Shown here in pieces: positions 11,560 to 24,235 of a stretch of 64,000 nucleotides of DNA. The notes beneath the pieces were generated by a model. The model ran no database searches and was not told the DNA's origin. It worked only from the letters and a program-made list of their open reading frames with translations. The DNA comes from Siphonodentalium dalli (taxonomy: Eukaryota; Mollusca; Scaphopoda; Gadilida; Siphonodentaliidae): NCBI GenBank assembly GCA_032622095.1, contig CP136061.1, positions 235,989,815-236,053,814 of the forward strand. Direction: 5' to 3'. Numbering within the stretch: position 1 is the stretch's first letter; every line of letters starts with the position of its first letter. The position numbers were made by a program, and so were the translations under genes.

Positions 11560-13023
11560 CGGCTAACAGTTTTAACAGCTTCTCATTATGGATATGTGCA
11601 TTATCTACCTCTTGTACGACCGGGAGTAAACTTTTTTGATCGATTGCTTCAATTTCCGGGAGCTTTACCCTGGAAATCTTAATAGCTGCGCGCTGTTGTT
11701 TCTGCATGTGTCCTGTGTTGTTGGCGTTCATCGCACCTTCTATATTTGTCGATTATGTATGCGTCATGGCGACCATCAGTTCCAATTGTTCCAGTAATGT
11801 TTTTTTCTTTTTTTTTTACTTTTACTCGTCGTTCATCGCAAATGTCACACCTATCTTTCTTGGGCGTTTGAAATTCTATTTGAACTCGCGATTTTATATG
11901 TATCTGTAAAGATGTTCCTTGACTGTGGCTTGTTAGTTTTTGCTCGGCAATAATGAGATTAAACTCTTGATATCGAGTTAATGTGAATCTTACCGACTGG
12001 CGCTGGGACTCGCTGGGTATTTTCGGGCCAATCTGCTTACCGCGTTCTTCCATTCGAGGTATTGTGGTTTATTCACATTTTTTGTTTTTATGGTAATATG
12101 ATTTGCTGGGATATACGATATCCGTCTGGAGAAAATGCCAAGAGTCGACAAGTAGAACACTCTGCATACTCTGTGTTTTTCGCCGTTTGTAATCAAATAG
12201 AACTTGTAAGAGAACTTTCGACTCCAATTCGGTTGCGATCGTTCGGATTTGGCTTTATCAAAACGTTCTGTTGTTTGTGTATATAATTCTTGCTCCCTTT
12301 CGTCGCACATTGACCAGGATAGGATAGGGTAATATTTTATTTCACAATACAATATGTCAAAACATGATAATATTAGTGAACTGATATTCATACAAGCAGT
12401 GCGTTGGGTGCCGTGGTTAGTATTTCCCATGCATGTATGTAGTGAAACGGTTGTCCCGATCTACGTGTGTGGTACACTTACAAGGCCAGAGTCCCATGCG
12501 ATCTAACTTGTTGCCCATTTCGCTGGATCTCATCGTTTTGCCATTGGATGATGTGTACTCGAAACCAGCTTGTCTTCTCCGTTTTCTGATATTCGTTTTC
12601 CGTAATGATGGGTTGCGTTTTCTTGATCTGTGAGTGTCAGAGATTTTGGGTGCGTCACGTTCCTACTCAGGCAGCTGGTCCCCAGATTCCGAAGGTTGAT
12701 ACTATTGAGCCTGGCTCGAAGAAACTCGACTCAGTGTTCTCAAGTAAACTGTCAGTTCCGGAATCAGTTAGTGGATGATGCATGCCCTCCCGAAAATAGG
12801 ATGCGCCTAGCTTATCGATGTCAATACCAGGAGTGATAAGATCGTTCACAATGCTGATATCCTTTCCAGGAATGACGTCTATGGTGTTGTCAATCATTAG
12901 CTCGCTACAGGTTGTACCATTTGCCTGATCATTATGAAATTGTTCATAGCTGTTGACATTGGCATGATGGGAATAAGTCACTTGGGAGTCATTCGACAAA
13001 CAACCTTGGCCGACAACCGTCAT
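11560..13023 (-). pseudogene. Transposase-like gene with CxxC motif, copy A, multi-exon and decayed
   Basis: Read from 13023 downward. First comes a Ser/Thr/Asp-rich N-terminus (13023-12667), then a basic segment RKTNIRKRRRQAGFEYTSS (about 12640-12460). Next is an EREQELYTQTTERF...YKFYLITNGEK block with HRVCRVFYLSTLGIFSRR (12430-12090), and a block PKKDRCDICDERR followed by a His-rich stretch (12053-11680), trailing off by 11560. The order of a KR..G..Y.S..GK segment, a 'VCK.FFL.TLGIS' motif and a 'F..PKKD.C..C' motif matches an uncharacterised transposase-like family common in insects, cnidarians and molluscs, as I recall it; I cannot name it confidently. The catalytic C-terminal half is absent. 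Segments lie in different frames, so introns or frameshifts separate them. A GTAAGT near 12455 is a plausible donor. Confidence 0.45.
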
Positions 13024-13029
13024 CTTTGA

Positions 13030-14285
13030 TTTCTAAATTCAACCCAATAGCACGGGTTACAGGCCTTACCGTTTCTTGTAGCTTGATATTGATATGTAAA
13101 TGGGAACGATGTTTTGGGGTCAATTGACCAAAAACATGGCCGCCGGCGCCCATCTTTGTTTTCAGTATTAAACTATATAGCACGAGCTACAGGGCGTATC
13201 GTTGGTCTGATCATTATGAAGTTTGTCAAGGATGTTGACATTGACATGTAAATGGCAACATGTCATTTTGGGGTCATTTGGCCAAAAAACATGGCCGCCA
13301 GCCGCCATTTTGGATTTTAATCCATCGGCACACCAAACAGCCCACATTTATAGGAGAATTGTTTTGAAAATTTACTGACATGTTCAGGACCACCTTTAGA
13401 AGGTATCTGTAAAATTGGAACTATTTTAGATGAAAAACATGGCTTCCGGCTATCTTGGGTTTTACTCCTTGCATAAATAAATCCTTTGGCACACCCTACA
13501 ACCGTCATCCCTGGACCGTTGTCACCAAACGTCATGTGCATCTAGATGCGAGTCATCAATTTTTTTTCGAATTTGGTTGAAAAACATGGCCACTGGCAGC
13601 CATCTTGGAATTTACCCTTTGCATAACTAAATCTTTTGGCACACCCTGCTGACCACATCCGTCATTCGATCGTCACCTAACTTCATATGGATCTTCTGGA
13701 TGGCAAGTAGGTGGGCTCGATCAATTTTGTTTTAATTTCATTAGAAAAGACAGCCATCTTGGATTTTACTTTTTTGCATGACTAAATCCCTCGGCACACC
13801 ATAGAGGTCACATCTCTCATCCGATCGTCACCAAACTTCATATGGATCTCTAAATGGGAGACTCCATTATTATGCAGTACGCATTTATTGGAGAATTGTT
13901 TTGAAAATTTGAAAAGGCATGCACCAGTTGATGGGAGCTATCAAATTTGAACAATTTTCGATGAAAAACGTGGCTGCCTGCAGCCATATTGGATTATACT
14001 CTGTGCATGACTAAATATTTCGGCACACCCTACAGGCTATATCCTTCATCCGATCGTGACCAGTCTTCATATGGATCTTCAGTGTGATCAATAGGTCGGA
14101 TCCATCATATTTTTTGTTGAAAAACATGACTTCCAGCGGCCATCTTGGATTTTACTCTTTGCATGGCTAAATCCTTCCACACACCCTACATCCCATATAC
14201 GATCATCAACAAACTTCACATCGACCTTCGGGGTAAGCTATAGATGGGATTAGACATAATGGGATTCAACTTTCCACATTACTAG
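13030..14285. repeat. Degenerate tandem array of ~150-190-bp 'GGCCGCC...ATCTTGGATTTTAC' units (copy A)
   Basis: At least seven units share AAAAACATGGC(C/T)(G/T)CC, GCCATCTTGGATTTTACTCT, TTGCATGACTAAATC, GGCACACCCTACA and CATCCGATCGTCACCAAACT. They are strongly diverged from each other but nearly identical to the matching units of copy B (48537-49795), so the array predates the segmental duplication. Open frames in it are chance. Confidence 0.8.
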
Positions 14286-14289
14286 AAAG

Positions 14290-15126
14290 TTGAAATTTTA
14301 ACTATTATGAAATTATCCAAGACAATTAACAAGATGAGCTACAGTGTGCCATTGACACTTTCATTTGTCACACAGTTAAACTCGATTACCAAAGAATAAC
14401 TCCAACTGGAAATATGAAAATATTTCCACTGCGCTTGAAAAATTGTTACAAATTTACATTAAATTTTGGTAGTCTTTCAGTTGAAAACGCTCCTGATCGT
14501 TCTGACTATCTGTTTCTTTCCAACTTCGCCCCATTAACTCGTATACTCACGTATGGCGCGTCTAAGTATTTGTAAAGGCGAATGTCTCGAAATAAATTTG
14601 TCTTCGAATATTTGTTCGGAGTTTGTATATATAAGAATGAACGTGAATCAACTGTTGGTGACATCTTGGTTGAGTCCCTAGTCACGAATCCTGGTTTGTT
14701 CTCAACCAGAGTGCACTGTACACATGAACCACGTTCATCCAGGTATACATGTCCTAAACCATTAGCTAAAAGGGTGAGTAATATTTATTTCAAATAGCCT
14801 TTCCATATAAGGATTTGTGGTGAATATAGTGCATGGAAGAGATTGAGAGTAAGAGAGGTGGAGTCCTTGATATTGAGTACCTGAATCCGAGTAATGGCTG
14901 TGTACGTGTACAGTTTGCGTGCTCAATTACTTTATTATCTACATGTAGTCCAAAAACAAACCCGACTATTGCACGAACAGTTACTTACGTGGAATAGAAC
15001 CAGTGTGTAAATTCTGGAATAACAAGCGGTTAGTTCTTGAAATTCTTCTGTGGAATCATACATTTGAAATGGATGCTTGATGGAACAGGCAAAAAGGCAT
15101 TAGCAACCATCTATATATAACAAATT
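14290..15126. other. Non-coding stretch in copy A
   Basis: Unique-looking AT-rich DNA matching 49800-50933. A 71-codon open frame at 14582-14797 is kept in both copies (14582 and 50389) with very few changes, but the whole duplicated block is that similar, so this is not evidence of coding. Copy A lacks the 276 bases present at 50009-50284 in copy B. Confidence 0.5.
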
Positions 15127-16300
15127 GTGCTGAAATCATTATCTACTGACAATGGGTCACAAGAAACAGAAAGACAATATCCATTCAGGCAAAACACACC
15201 AATCTTTACAAATCGAGCATATACGTTCAATTGTGATCACTGCAAACACTCTTCCCATTTTGCCTGCCAGGGAATACACGTAGAAGATGCAGAACGTCTA
15301 ATGAATAGGTCAAGTGCCAGTCTATGGAGATGTAAATAATTCAGACAAATACATGACCTTGAAAGTGGACAGAGGAAACACGTCAGCGGAATGCAATTAT
15401 CAACTTGCAAGACACACGTGTTACAAATAAGTAAAGAAAAAGAAACAAGAATCAAAATCGGAGAAATTGAAAAATGGATGTCAACATTGGAAAAACAGTT
15501 AGAAAACGTAGTAGTACATCTGGAAATGAATGATGAGAAGTTCGAAACGAAAATAGATCAGCGTTTTGATTCCTTTGAGAAGAATCATAAAATGACTATG
15601 TTAAACTATACAATGGAACTGAATACCAAACTTAAGAGAATTTAAAACACCATATCGACAGTAAATTTTATGATGGAAACAAACAAGCGAAACCATTGGC
15701 GACACAAGCAACCGAGCTGAGAGAAACACAGGATAAAATGGAAGCAAACATTTTCCAGCAGAAAGCTACATAAAATCATTTTCAAGAAAGAGGGATATCG
15801 CAATCAATAATATCAACATTGTGTTAGTTAACATTCCCGAAAATACATTAGAAGACGACATTAAAGCAGAAGAAACGGACTTGAACGAAATTACGAACAA
15901 AATCTGAGAATGACAAAATGTTATGCAAACAATAATATTTCATTCGAGAGGTTTGGATATCAAACTGATGAAGGAAACCGTCCCATAAAAGTAATCGTGA
16001 AATAAAAACAAATTAAAGACAAAATTGTTAAAGATGCCAACATGCACAACTGAGCACAACAAGAAATTAAAGGCCGCTCGAAAATATATTTCAATCTAGA
16101 GTATTCAAGGAAAGAACTGATACATATAAACTCAGGTGTGAGAACAAACTACCCAAATAAAAATGTCCGGATGCAGGATATGGGCACGTGTGAATACTAA
16201 CTATAGTAACTAAATATGTTGTGACTAAATGTAGAATTGTGTATTGTAAGCGGGAACCAAGAGTCTATGAATCGTTCCCAAATAAATTGATTGATTGATA
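15127..16300 (+). pseudogene. Decayed LINE ORF1 with PHD-like finger and coiled coil, copy A
   Basis: Codons from 15127 give a zinc-finger-like segment (FNCDHCKHSSHFACQGI...LWRCK) that resembles the PHD finger found in ORF1 proteins of some LINEs. An in-frame TAA follows. The same frame then continues as a charged coiled-coil-like region (KWMSTLEKQLENVVVHLEM) to 15645. Beyond that, pieces in other frames resemble the 'NI..VNIPE...ED' start of an ORF1 RNA-binding domain (about 15790-15900). The sequence ends with AAATAAATTGATTGATTGAT, a LINE-type 3' tail near 16300. Copy B (50934-52110) shares the first stop, so decay began before the duplication. Copy A has an extra lesion at 15745-15765. Confidence 0.55.
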
Positions 16301-18497
16301 TGGTGTATTTGTTGTTGGTTGTGAATTAAAACCGCCTCGCCCTAGGGATTTAAATTCGATGGTCTTAGATATTGTTCCTTCTTTGGACACCTAATGTACT
16401 TGACTGGTTGACAGCTGTTTTAAGGGGTGTGTGTAGTTGTTTGCTTATAAATTAGGATATTCAGTTGGGTAAATGATTGTTTATTGACACATCCTTGATA
16501 TATTGACGGGGGAAAGCAACTCTTGGCCTTGGGGAACTACCTCCTTATCTATTCGTCTTCCCTCCATGTCCACTCCTATCACCCGTCCTGTCCACTCTGC
16601 TTCCCTCCCTGTCCACTCCTCCCGACCTCCTCTCTGTCTATAGTATCTCTGTCCCCAGGTCTATATTTATTTCTCCCACATCTCTACGGTTTTTTGCCTC
16701 TGACTCGTTGTCTTATATGTCCTTGTGTGGCGCGGCCGGGCGAGCGTACGTGGCGCAGCGAGCCCACTCCTTAGACTAGCACTGAAAAAATATTCGGGTC
16801 AATATAACTAACTTAGGGTTAGTCACGAGCATTTGGGGTCACTTTGACAAACCCACACCATAGACAATGGTTAACTGTTCTAAGTAGCGTACGGGTTTTC
16901 TCCTCATGAGATGCGAGGATTATTTTCATTCGGCTAGCGCCTCGTTAAAATAGTCCTCCGCATCTAACTCGAAGAGAAAAACTATTTGCACACATTTTCC
17001 CCCAAATTACAAGTTCACCTTCTAAGTGACTCAGAAAAGTTAGCCATTGTGACTCAATCTTGGTCATTTTGACTAACACAATTGTAGTCCAATTGGCTAA
17101 TTAGTCGTTTTGACTAACCATTCCTTAGTCGTTATGACTCACATAACCCTAGTCATTGTGGCAAATTTTCTGCCTTATTCATTGTGACTAAGCTAAGTTG
17201 CTCATCATGTGGACAAACAGTCGACTAACCTAATATAGTCATATTGACTAACTTTTTCTTCAGTATGGCTGGTCGTTACTATTTAATTTTATGTGTGTTT
17301 GTTGCTGGTTATGAATTGAACTAGTCGCCTTAATGATTTAAAGTATATATATAGACCTTGAGACAGCTGTATACCCCCTCCCCATATACGGATTTTTTGT
17401 GGTTATGTTAGTATTATGGTATTTTTTAGTTTTTATTTTCCATTCACTAACATTATAGCTTGCTAATATCTGAATTTTCCACATATTGCTCGTATTTAGA
17501 TTTCTACATAGAAATGTATTGACACCCTATCACATTTCATGCAATATTTTGAAATTCGTGCGAAAAAACATGAAAAATTTATGTTTTAACTGAAAATAAA
17601 AGAAAAATGGAGTTTCTTCAATTTTAATCGTATTTTTCTTAAATACAAACATATTTCCGCTGCCAAATTGTTCTTATGCGATCAGTTACATGAAAGCAGG
17701 GAATATATACAACGGGAAGGTTCACTCCGCGCATTTGTGGTAATCACCGGAAGTTGTCACGACGCCATTCTAGTAGGATACCCTGGTAGGAACGTACGTC
17801 ATCGCATCGTTGCTTCCTTGTTTACTTTTACTAATTAGTTAAAAGTGTGGGAGTTTGAAAATGATTTACAAATCAAAGTGGCATCCAGGATATTTGTGGG
17901 ATCAACATATCGCTGAAGTAGAGGAACTAAAGTGGTAATCCATATCCATATATGATATATTCGAATGGATCGAATTGAAAATTCATTTAACTTGTATGTC
18001 TACCAGTACTAGGAAACAAACTTATTGGGTGGGATTTCTGTGTCAAATACGACTGTCTTTCATAATTTGACTAATGACTATGTCCATAACATTACCTGAG
18101 TCATGTCTCTAATTAAAAAAAAATTGAGATCTATTATGGAAAAAAATTGAGATCTATTATGGGATCAAAGTTCACAACCTTGGTCATTTAAATTAATTGC
18201 TTAGAATATAACCACAATTTAAACATGTTTTAAAAGCTCCACCAAGGGCACCATTCAGTAGGGCTTACTTTCCAGATGCCAATTTTATTATGAAACTGGC
18301 ATACCAGTTGATATGGGAATAATTATGGAGTCTGAGTACAAGTTAATGCCATTTATATTGAGTCCTGCATACATGATATATTTCACTAATCTCGCATACA
18401 CTATATGTATGTACCATCAATATATGATGAGTTTACATCAATTACAGGGGTTGGTGGGACACATATACATGCTACCAGTATACTGTATTACAAATAA
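16301..18497. other. Right part of duplication copy A, non-coding
   Basis: Contains a pyrimidine-rich stretch with repeated TGTCCACTC (16550-16640), the TGACTAA palindrome cluster (16800-17270), and a GC-richer block at 17690-17960 related to 56505-56650. It also has a direct double copy of an AAATTGAGATCTATTATGG unit at 18118-18163. Open frames at 16523 and 18313 sit in this low-complexity DNA and are not convincing genes. Confidence 0.5.
16800..17270. repeat. Cluster of TTAGTCA/TGACTAA palindromic motifs (copy A)
   Basis: About ten TAGTCA or TGACTA motifs in both orientations occur at irregular 15-40-base spacing, for example TAGTCGTTTTGACTAA and TAGTCATATTGACTAA. The same cluster is at 52610-53060 (duplicate) and, inverted, at 46405-46630. 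Confidence 0.65.
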
Positions 18498-21400
18498 CGC
18501 GTGTTTGTTGATACTTCACTTATGCCATCACTGAAGGATAGAACTCGAGGCTGCACCTCTAGTTCGAACTAAACCTCTTTATTAATCCTGTATAGACAAA
18601 TAATATACCCCATCTTCAGTTTGTATTTTATTCACAGCATACCGATTTGTAGTCATTAAATCGGGATTTTTAACAATTATGTTGGTGTTGTTGTAATTTT
18701 GGCACAGACGAGATTGGCCACCATTAATAAAGACTCGAGTGACGAACAGCTTAGTTCTGCGTGTAACGAGTAGACACTGGCTTTAATATTTCTAAGAGGC
18801 TGCCAGACCCTTTTGAAGTAGATTAGGAATGTCATAATGTTTATTGTCATTATCTACAGATGGTAACAAGGGTCATAATTATAATATGTAGTCCAATTCT
18901 TAATTCAATATTTAATCTGTATCTTGAATTTTTATTCCTATACAGTATTTATATATAATTCATTATTTTAAGTTTCTATTTGCTTTTGTTATTCTTATAT
19001 ATTTCATCTAACATAAAACAATGCATTTTTGAGATCTACCACACATTAAACAAGAGCTAGAATTTACAAACTGAAAACCAAAAATTGAAATCAAACAAGA
19101 GGCCAGTCGCGACCGGCAGATGTTTTAACCCATATCTTCAAACATACCGACTACCACAATTTGAAACCATCAATCTTGAATTGAAAACATGCATGTGCGC
19201 ATGAATAGAACATGATTGGGACGAAACGTTACATTGCATAAGATCAGAATATATCCACATGTGCTTAGCATCAATGTACATGATCACATGGTATAAACAG
19301 GGTTAACATATCTATTACGGTTTTCCATCATAAACTTGAAATTTTTCAGAATCATAAACATGAAGAGTGTTTTGTGAGGGTGTGTCGTCATAAACCGCGA
19401 TATGAAATACATAACTATATACGTCATTGTGTCAGGCAGTATGTGTCTATGCCATGGATAGAGTGATCAACCAATTGAAACCAACATATATACAGGTGAC
19501 GAGTAATTATATAGTTTACAATTATGAAAGTGAATGGAATACATTATTCGAGTTATCATATTGGATAGCACGTGTCTGTGGAATGAGTGGACAGGGTTAA
19601 CATTTTCGAAGCAAGTTATAAACCGAATTATACCAAAACCATACGGGTTAAGTTTGAGTCATCATAAACCATGACATGAAATATAAACATTATTGAATAA
19701 CAAAATAAAAAAACATGTTAGTTATCAAATCAGATAGCACATGGGTGGGTGGAAGGGTTAATATTTGCTAACCCCATCAACATATTGACCCAGAAGTGTG
19801 TTCCTAAAACATGTGACTTTTTTTAATCCATGCAGTAATGTAATGCTCTCTAAGTCAGACTCTGGTAATCAGAATTCTAATTATAATCTAGCCCAACAGA
19901 CAGCTAATTAGTCATACTACGCCCAAGTGCAAATGAATAGACGTTATTAGATGTTATTTGTGTTTACATAAAGCTGCTAAATTACCCCACATGTGATTTT
20001 CTAAAGCGTTGTGTGTGGCTTTTCATAATTTTATTCATGTTAAATGTTATACATCTGGTGGCATAATACTTTTCGGTAGGTGTTTTATAGTGTTAATAAA
20101 CCTGGTTCAAGCTGAATGGTTAATTTAATATGTTCTGCCCAATCAAGTCGTCATATTTGAGACAAGCATATTCATATGGCTGTTCCCCATTTCACATATA
20201 ATTCACATTGTCTGGCAAGCAATAGTATGTGAAGAGTGGAAATAGTTAGTGTTTTCTAAACCAATCAATCAAGCAATACCATAATCCATACAGGTGAAGT
20301 GTGGGCCTTGATAAACCAAGAGGTGAGCTGTGAGAATGATCAGATTGAAAATATTTATAGTTATTGCATCGGATAGCATGTGTATATGGAATTGATGGGA
20401 ATGGTTAACTTTTTCTGAAGCCAATCTTTAGAAAGATAGCAAAAACTATACAGGTGAAGGAAGTGTCATCCGGAGCCTTGTATTAAATTTCAGTTTGTTA
20501 GTACGTGTCAATGGGATGTATTGCAAGGGCAAATTGTTTCAAAACCGATCATCCGATCGATATACAAATTATGTGAGGGGGTGTCATCATAAACCTTCAC
20601 ATAAAATATGAACACGATCCGATAAACAATACTCAAGTTCTAGTATCGTATATCATGTGTATACGGGCAGACGGATGGGCAGACACACGACGGATGGTTG
20701 ACCCGGACGTCGGCATTATATGTACCATACAGGGTATGGGTACACATAACAATTAAATAAGAATTAACAAATTATATAAGAGTGTTGCCCTTTTAATGTG
20801 TTTCCCAATAGTGTTAATTATAACGACAGGCGGTGCTGAGGTTGTCGGCAATTTAAAAAAAACGTGCACAACTAACGTAACCAAAAACGTTACAAAACCA
20901 TGGGAGTGAATTATTCATCGCATAGCGTACTGGAATGTAACATAAGAAACCCTTTGGTGACAAAATAGCTGAAAAATGTGATATTTTACTGCGTTGTACG
21001 TAAGATCAAATCGGTCTTTCGAGAATAGTTAGAGTATGTTCACAGTCAGATGTTCCATTATATATTGGTGGATTTTTATATATATTTGTATCTATGTATA
21101 ATTTGTATTGTACTAAGTTGAATATTTTCCCAAATTATTGGACAGAAATGGACATTAGTTGGAAAGTTTCCAATCAAAGTGAGTGTTCAGTTGGAAACTA
21201 ATTTCCTGGGGTATTAATTGGAAAATTCCAACCCAAGGATGATGTGCGTATAGAAGTTCCCTGGCAATTGGAAATTTTGATCTGGTTCAAGGGTGGTGCG
21301 CTTATCAATTCTAAGGTGCACACCGAAAAGGATACTTTGTATAGTGACGTCCCTGAATATATCACCACTGTCAGCAGGGAGTGTGCTAGAGGGTATTTGG

Positions 21401-21527
21401 CCGTTGGATGTGGGTGGGTGGAGTTTAACTTCACATTTTACACTTCACCCACTTGAACTGAATCAAAATGTTCTATTTTGAACATTTTCATTGCAACCCA
21501 TTCTAGTCTTGGTCTGAAAACAACATA
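18498..21527. other. Non-coding region between duplication copy A and the first MITE
   Basis: AT-rich, no gene recognised. 19300-20745 is a degenerate satellite (listed separately). The rest is unique-looking with scattered short open frames only. Confidence 0.55.
19300..20745 (+). repeat. Degenerate tandem satellite, period roughly 170-200 bp
   Basis: Recurring blocks: TACAGGTGA, GTGTCATCATAAACC, CATGAAATA, CAAGTTATCATATCGGATAGCA-like, CATGTGT..ATGGGATGGA and GGGTTAACATTTTC. They repeat in the same order about seven times with heavy divergence. The array ends with ACGGGCAGACGGATGGGCAG and CCGGACG. No coding signal. Confidence 0.65.
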
Positions 21528-22029
21528 TTAAAGGTACGGTTGGCCTTGGCGGTGGGTATCCTGTGAAAATATTTCCACCCGTCAAAAACCGCCACAAACA
21601 GAAAGAACAACAAAATGTAGACATACTTTGTCAGTATACAAATAAGAAATGTCGCATAAACAGTATGTTATTGTCATATTTTTGACCATTGTTATGTAAA
21701 CAAAAGCAGAAAAAGTTACTTTTCTGGTGTTTGTTTATATTATGATGGTAAACATAAAGAGCGTTCTTTGTGGGTGAATTCCTGATATGGAACGAATAAA
21801 GAGCGTTTATGTCATTTGTGTGTGATTAGCCAGCAGCATTGTGTTGTCTTCTGTAACACAATCATGCTGTTGTTTAGTTAAAATATAGTAAATCTTTATG
21901 ATAACATGCTGTTTACGCGATGGTCATGGTATATATGAACGAAACTGTATGCGCTTTAATGTTTTCCTGTTTACGGTGATTGGAACAAATATGAATATTT
22001 TCGACAACTAAGGCCTCACGTGCCTTTAA
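21528..22029 (+). mobile_element. TTAA-flanked 502-bp MITE, copy 1 (subfamily I)
   Basis: TTAA at both ends; left end TTAAAGGTACGGTTGGCC, right end complement TTAAAGGCACGTGAGGCC. The internal sequence is nearly identical to copies at 26243, 30837, 55431 (inverted) and 61990. It shares GAAATGTCGC, TTTATGTCATTTG and CATGCTGTTG with the 55431 copy, defining a subfamily. Confidence 0.9.
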
Positions 22030-22974
22030 GTGTTATGTATTGAGAGAGAGGAAACTGAACTGTATAGGGACACTATCAAGTTAATTCGGGCCTGACATTT
22101 GTTATCGCCCCATCTCCTTCGCCCCTGGTCGTTAGCTACCTCCTAGAGATGCTGGTGACACGTTTACTGTCGGAGAAAACCAATTGGCACCCCATATATT
22201 GGACGTGATATCTGATTTTCCAACTTTTGAAACAAGCCTCCTCTCAATGCATTTCGGGCGAGTTTCTTATTTTTTACTAGTTCTTCAGACTCTACCCATG
22301 CATACAACAATTTAATGATTCCGAGATATGTTTAATATTAAGTTGTATGAATCACTTTATATCCGTCGATGTAACGTACCGAGTGAAACCCACGGACATG
22401 TCGAATACTGACAATTATTTTTCGCTGGCCTTGATCTGCTCCGCTCAATTGGAGGAACCCTCCAGGTACGGGAATTGGATTGGAATTTTCCAACTGGACC
22501 GTAGGCTTTAGAACTGTCGGAAATTCTCACAAACACCAGATAAGGTTTGAAACTTTCCAACTAATGGTCCATTTAGTTCAAACATTTGGCAAAAGCAGGA
22601 ACAATTCGACCTTAATATAAACACAATGACATTTAAAATTAATTTAAAGGCATAGTGCGGTTATTTTAGAGTAGCAAAAACGTAGAATTGTATACAGTCA
22701 AGTGACTTTCACTACAGCGAAAACGACTGTGTACCAATTTTCTGACAATGGTAATTTTATAACCAGGCCATCGTCGCTAGATTTAGACGGTTCTTAGGTC
22801 TGTTGCTGAAAGAAGATTTTAAAAGAGCTGAATTCACCGTGAAAGTCAGTCTAATTGATAGTGTCTATAACATTTGGCAAACTTTATGCCACGTGAAAAT
22901 AACCGGACTATGCCTGTAATTTTGTATATTGGACTCATTTATTTGCAGAAGAGCTTTTTTACACAATTTTCTAG
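22030..22974. other. Non-coding interval upstream of the lectin exon
   Basis: I looked for an upstream lectin-domain exon here and found none. A reverse-strand frame at 22357-22560 shows no recognisable motif. Confidence 0.45.
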
Positions 22975-23189
22975 GCATCAACAGCTTCATTGATGGCAAT
23001 GACGAAGACGAGGAAGGCACGTGGGTGACGTGGAATGGGAGCTCTCTCCCCTGGACACGCTGGGGTAATGGCCAGCCTAGCATACCAGAACGGAATCAGA
23101 ATTGTTTGCAAATACTGCGTCGAAGTTTCGACGACACCGTGTGCTCTAAAGAAAAGCCATCCACATGTCAGCGCGACATCGACGTTTGA
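22975..23189 (+). CDS. Orphan terminal exon of a C-type lectin-like domain
   Basis: After a pyrimidine-rich acceptor ending TTTTCTAG, the frame encodes the second half of a CTLD: an I-N-x-F-x-D...EGTWVTW segment (WIGL/EGTW region), PWTRWGNGQPS, NCLQIL, then FDDTVCSKEKPSTCQRD and a TGA stop. CTLDs are extracellular sugar- or ligand-binding folds. The two Cys of the last motif (VCS, TCQ) plus NC match the conserved disulphide positions. In place of the usual 'W.D..C' there is FDDTVC, keeping the Asp but not the Trp. No signal peptide or earlier exon is visible within the preceding kilobase. It is either the last exon of a gene whose start lies upstream, across repeats, or an isolated gene fragment. 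It is the only host-type coding piece seen in the window. Confidence 0.65.
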
Positions 23190-24207
23190 ACCATTCAGAG
23201 GAGGCGATGACTCATGGTGGACAAGTACGCCATAATCTCGTCCGTGCGTTCACCAAGACAATTGCTACTTTACTGTCAAATGTGATCAACTCAGTGAAAA
23301 CACATTTTATTCTTATTCTAATAACATATCTGAATATTTAACAAAAGTTTTGAAAGTAATATACCTAATAGTATAGATGGATTGATTGGAAAGGGGACTA
23401 AGCAAGCCCAAAAGCTTTTATTAACTTTGCTCCCCTTTTGTTTCGCCCACACTTCATTAAGTGGAAACGGTGGTCAGACGTGAAGGAATGGAAATATTAT
23501 AAGATTATTGACTCAAGAGAGAGAGAGAGAAAAATATCAACGGAGATACATGTAGAGAGAGAGAGACTGTAAGTGACTGGATACAATGATATACATGTAA
23601 TGTTGGTTACGTTTACGACCGTCGCCGTGATATGTCAGACGATATGATGGGTTAGGCATGCAGGTTTCAAATGACAGCGTTATGAAAATCGCTTTGTTTT
23701 CGAGATAAATGTTTAAACCGCTTCAAATATTTTAATATTTTCACGATTGACTGAGTTCCCGCGATCTGCACAAAAGAGTATTTCCTGATAAAATAATAGT
23801 CGTTATGGCGCATAGAAGTTCATTCCTAGAACCATTATATTCAGGACATTCAACTTGCCCTGCTATAAAATTGCGGGGAAGGTAAATCCGCACGATCTAG
23901 AAATATGGTTCGAGCAGAAGAAAATGTTGTTTATTTTAAAGGTATAGTATGCACGTACCTACTTTAGTGAATCAAACCGATTATCGTGTACCCAGGCACT
24001 TTGCCCGCTGAAAAGGGAAGCATTAAACGAATATTGCCGATTATTTCAGGCATATCGACGCACCATTTCAGAAAACAATGTCTAAACTACATGCATTTGT
24101 AAACAATACTCCATAATTCGGGATAATTTTTGTCCGATAATCAAACGTCAATGATGCCGACAATGAGAATCCCCGTACATACGTTATAAGAAATTAAGTT
24201 TCTGACT
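23190..24207. other. Non-coding, with a short (GA)n tract
   Basis: Nothing gene-like. (GA)n at about 23516-23532 and again near 23555-23567. Confidence 0.5.
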
Positions 24208-24235
24208 ATCTATTTTATATTTTGGAAGATCTGTG

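Larger units (their letters stand above)
2184..18497 (+). repeat. Segmental duplication, copy A
   Basis: From 'TAATGCTCTTTA' at 2184 this interval matches 36353-54306 in the same order and orientation. The shared parts are 2184-4110, 9297-10671, 11560-12452 and 12453-18497. They are interrupted here by a PIF/Harbinger element, a LINE fragment and a tandem duplication that copy B lacks. Homology stops at 'TATTACAAATAA' (18497 here, 54306 in B). By eye the right half (after 12453) is nearly identical between copies while the left 2 kb has more substitutions and indels. Confidence 0.9.

Noticed and set aside
13030-14285. Possible CRISPR-like or coding repeat array
   Set aside because: Units are long, diverged and lack uniform spacers; frames are broken in each unit. 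It is a degenerate satellite.
16523-16774. 83-codon hydrophobic, Pro/Leu/Ser-rich frame, also at 52331
   Set aside because: It comes from a pyrimidine-rich stretch with repeated TGTCCACTC. Its conservation only reflects the segmental duplication.
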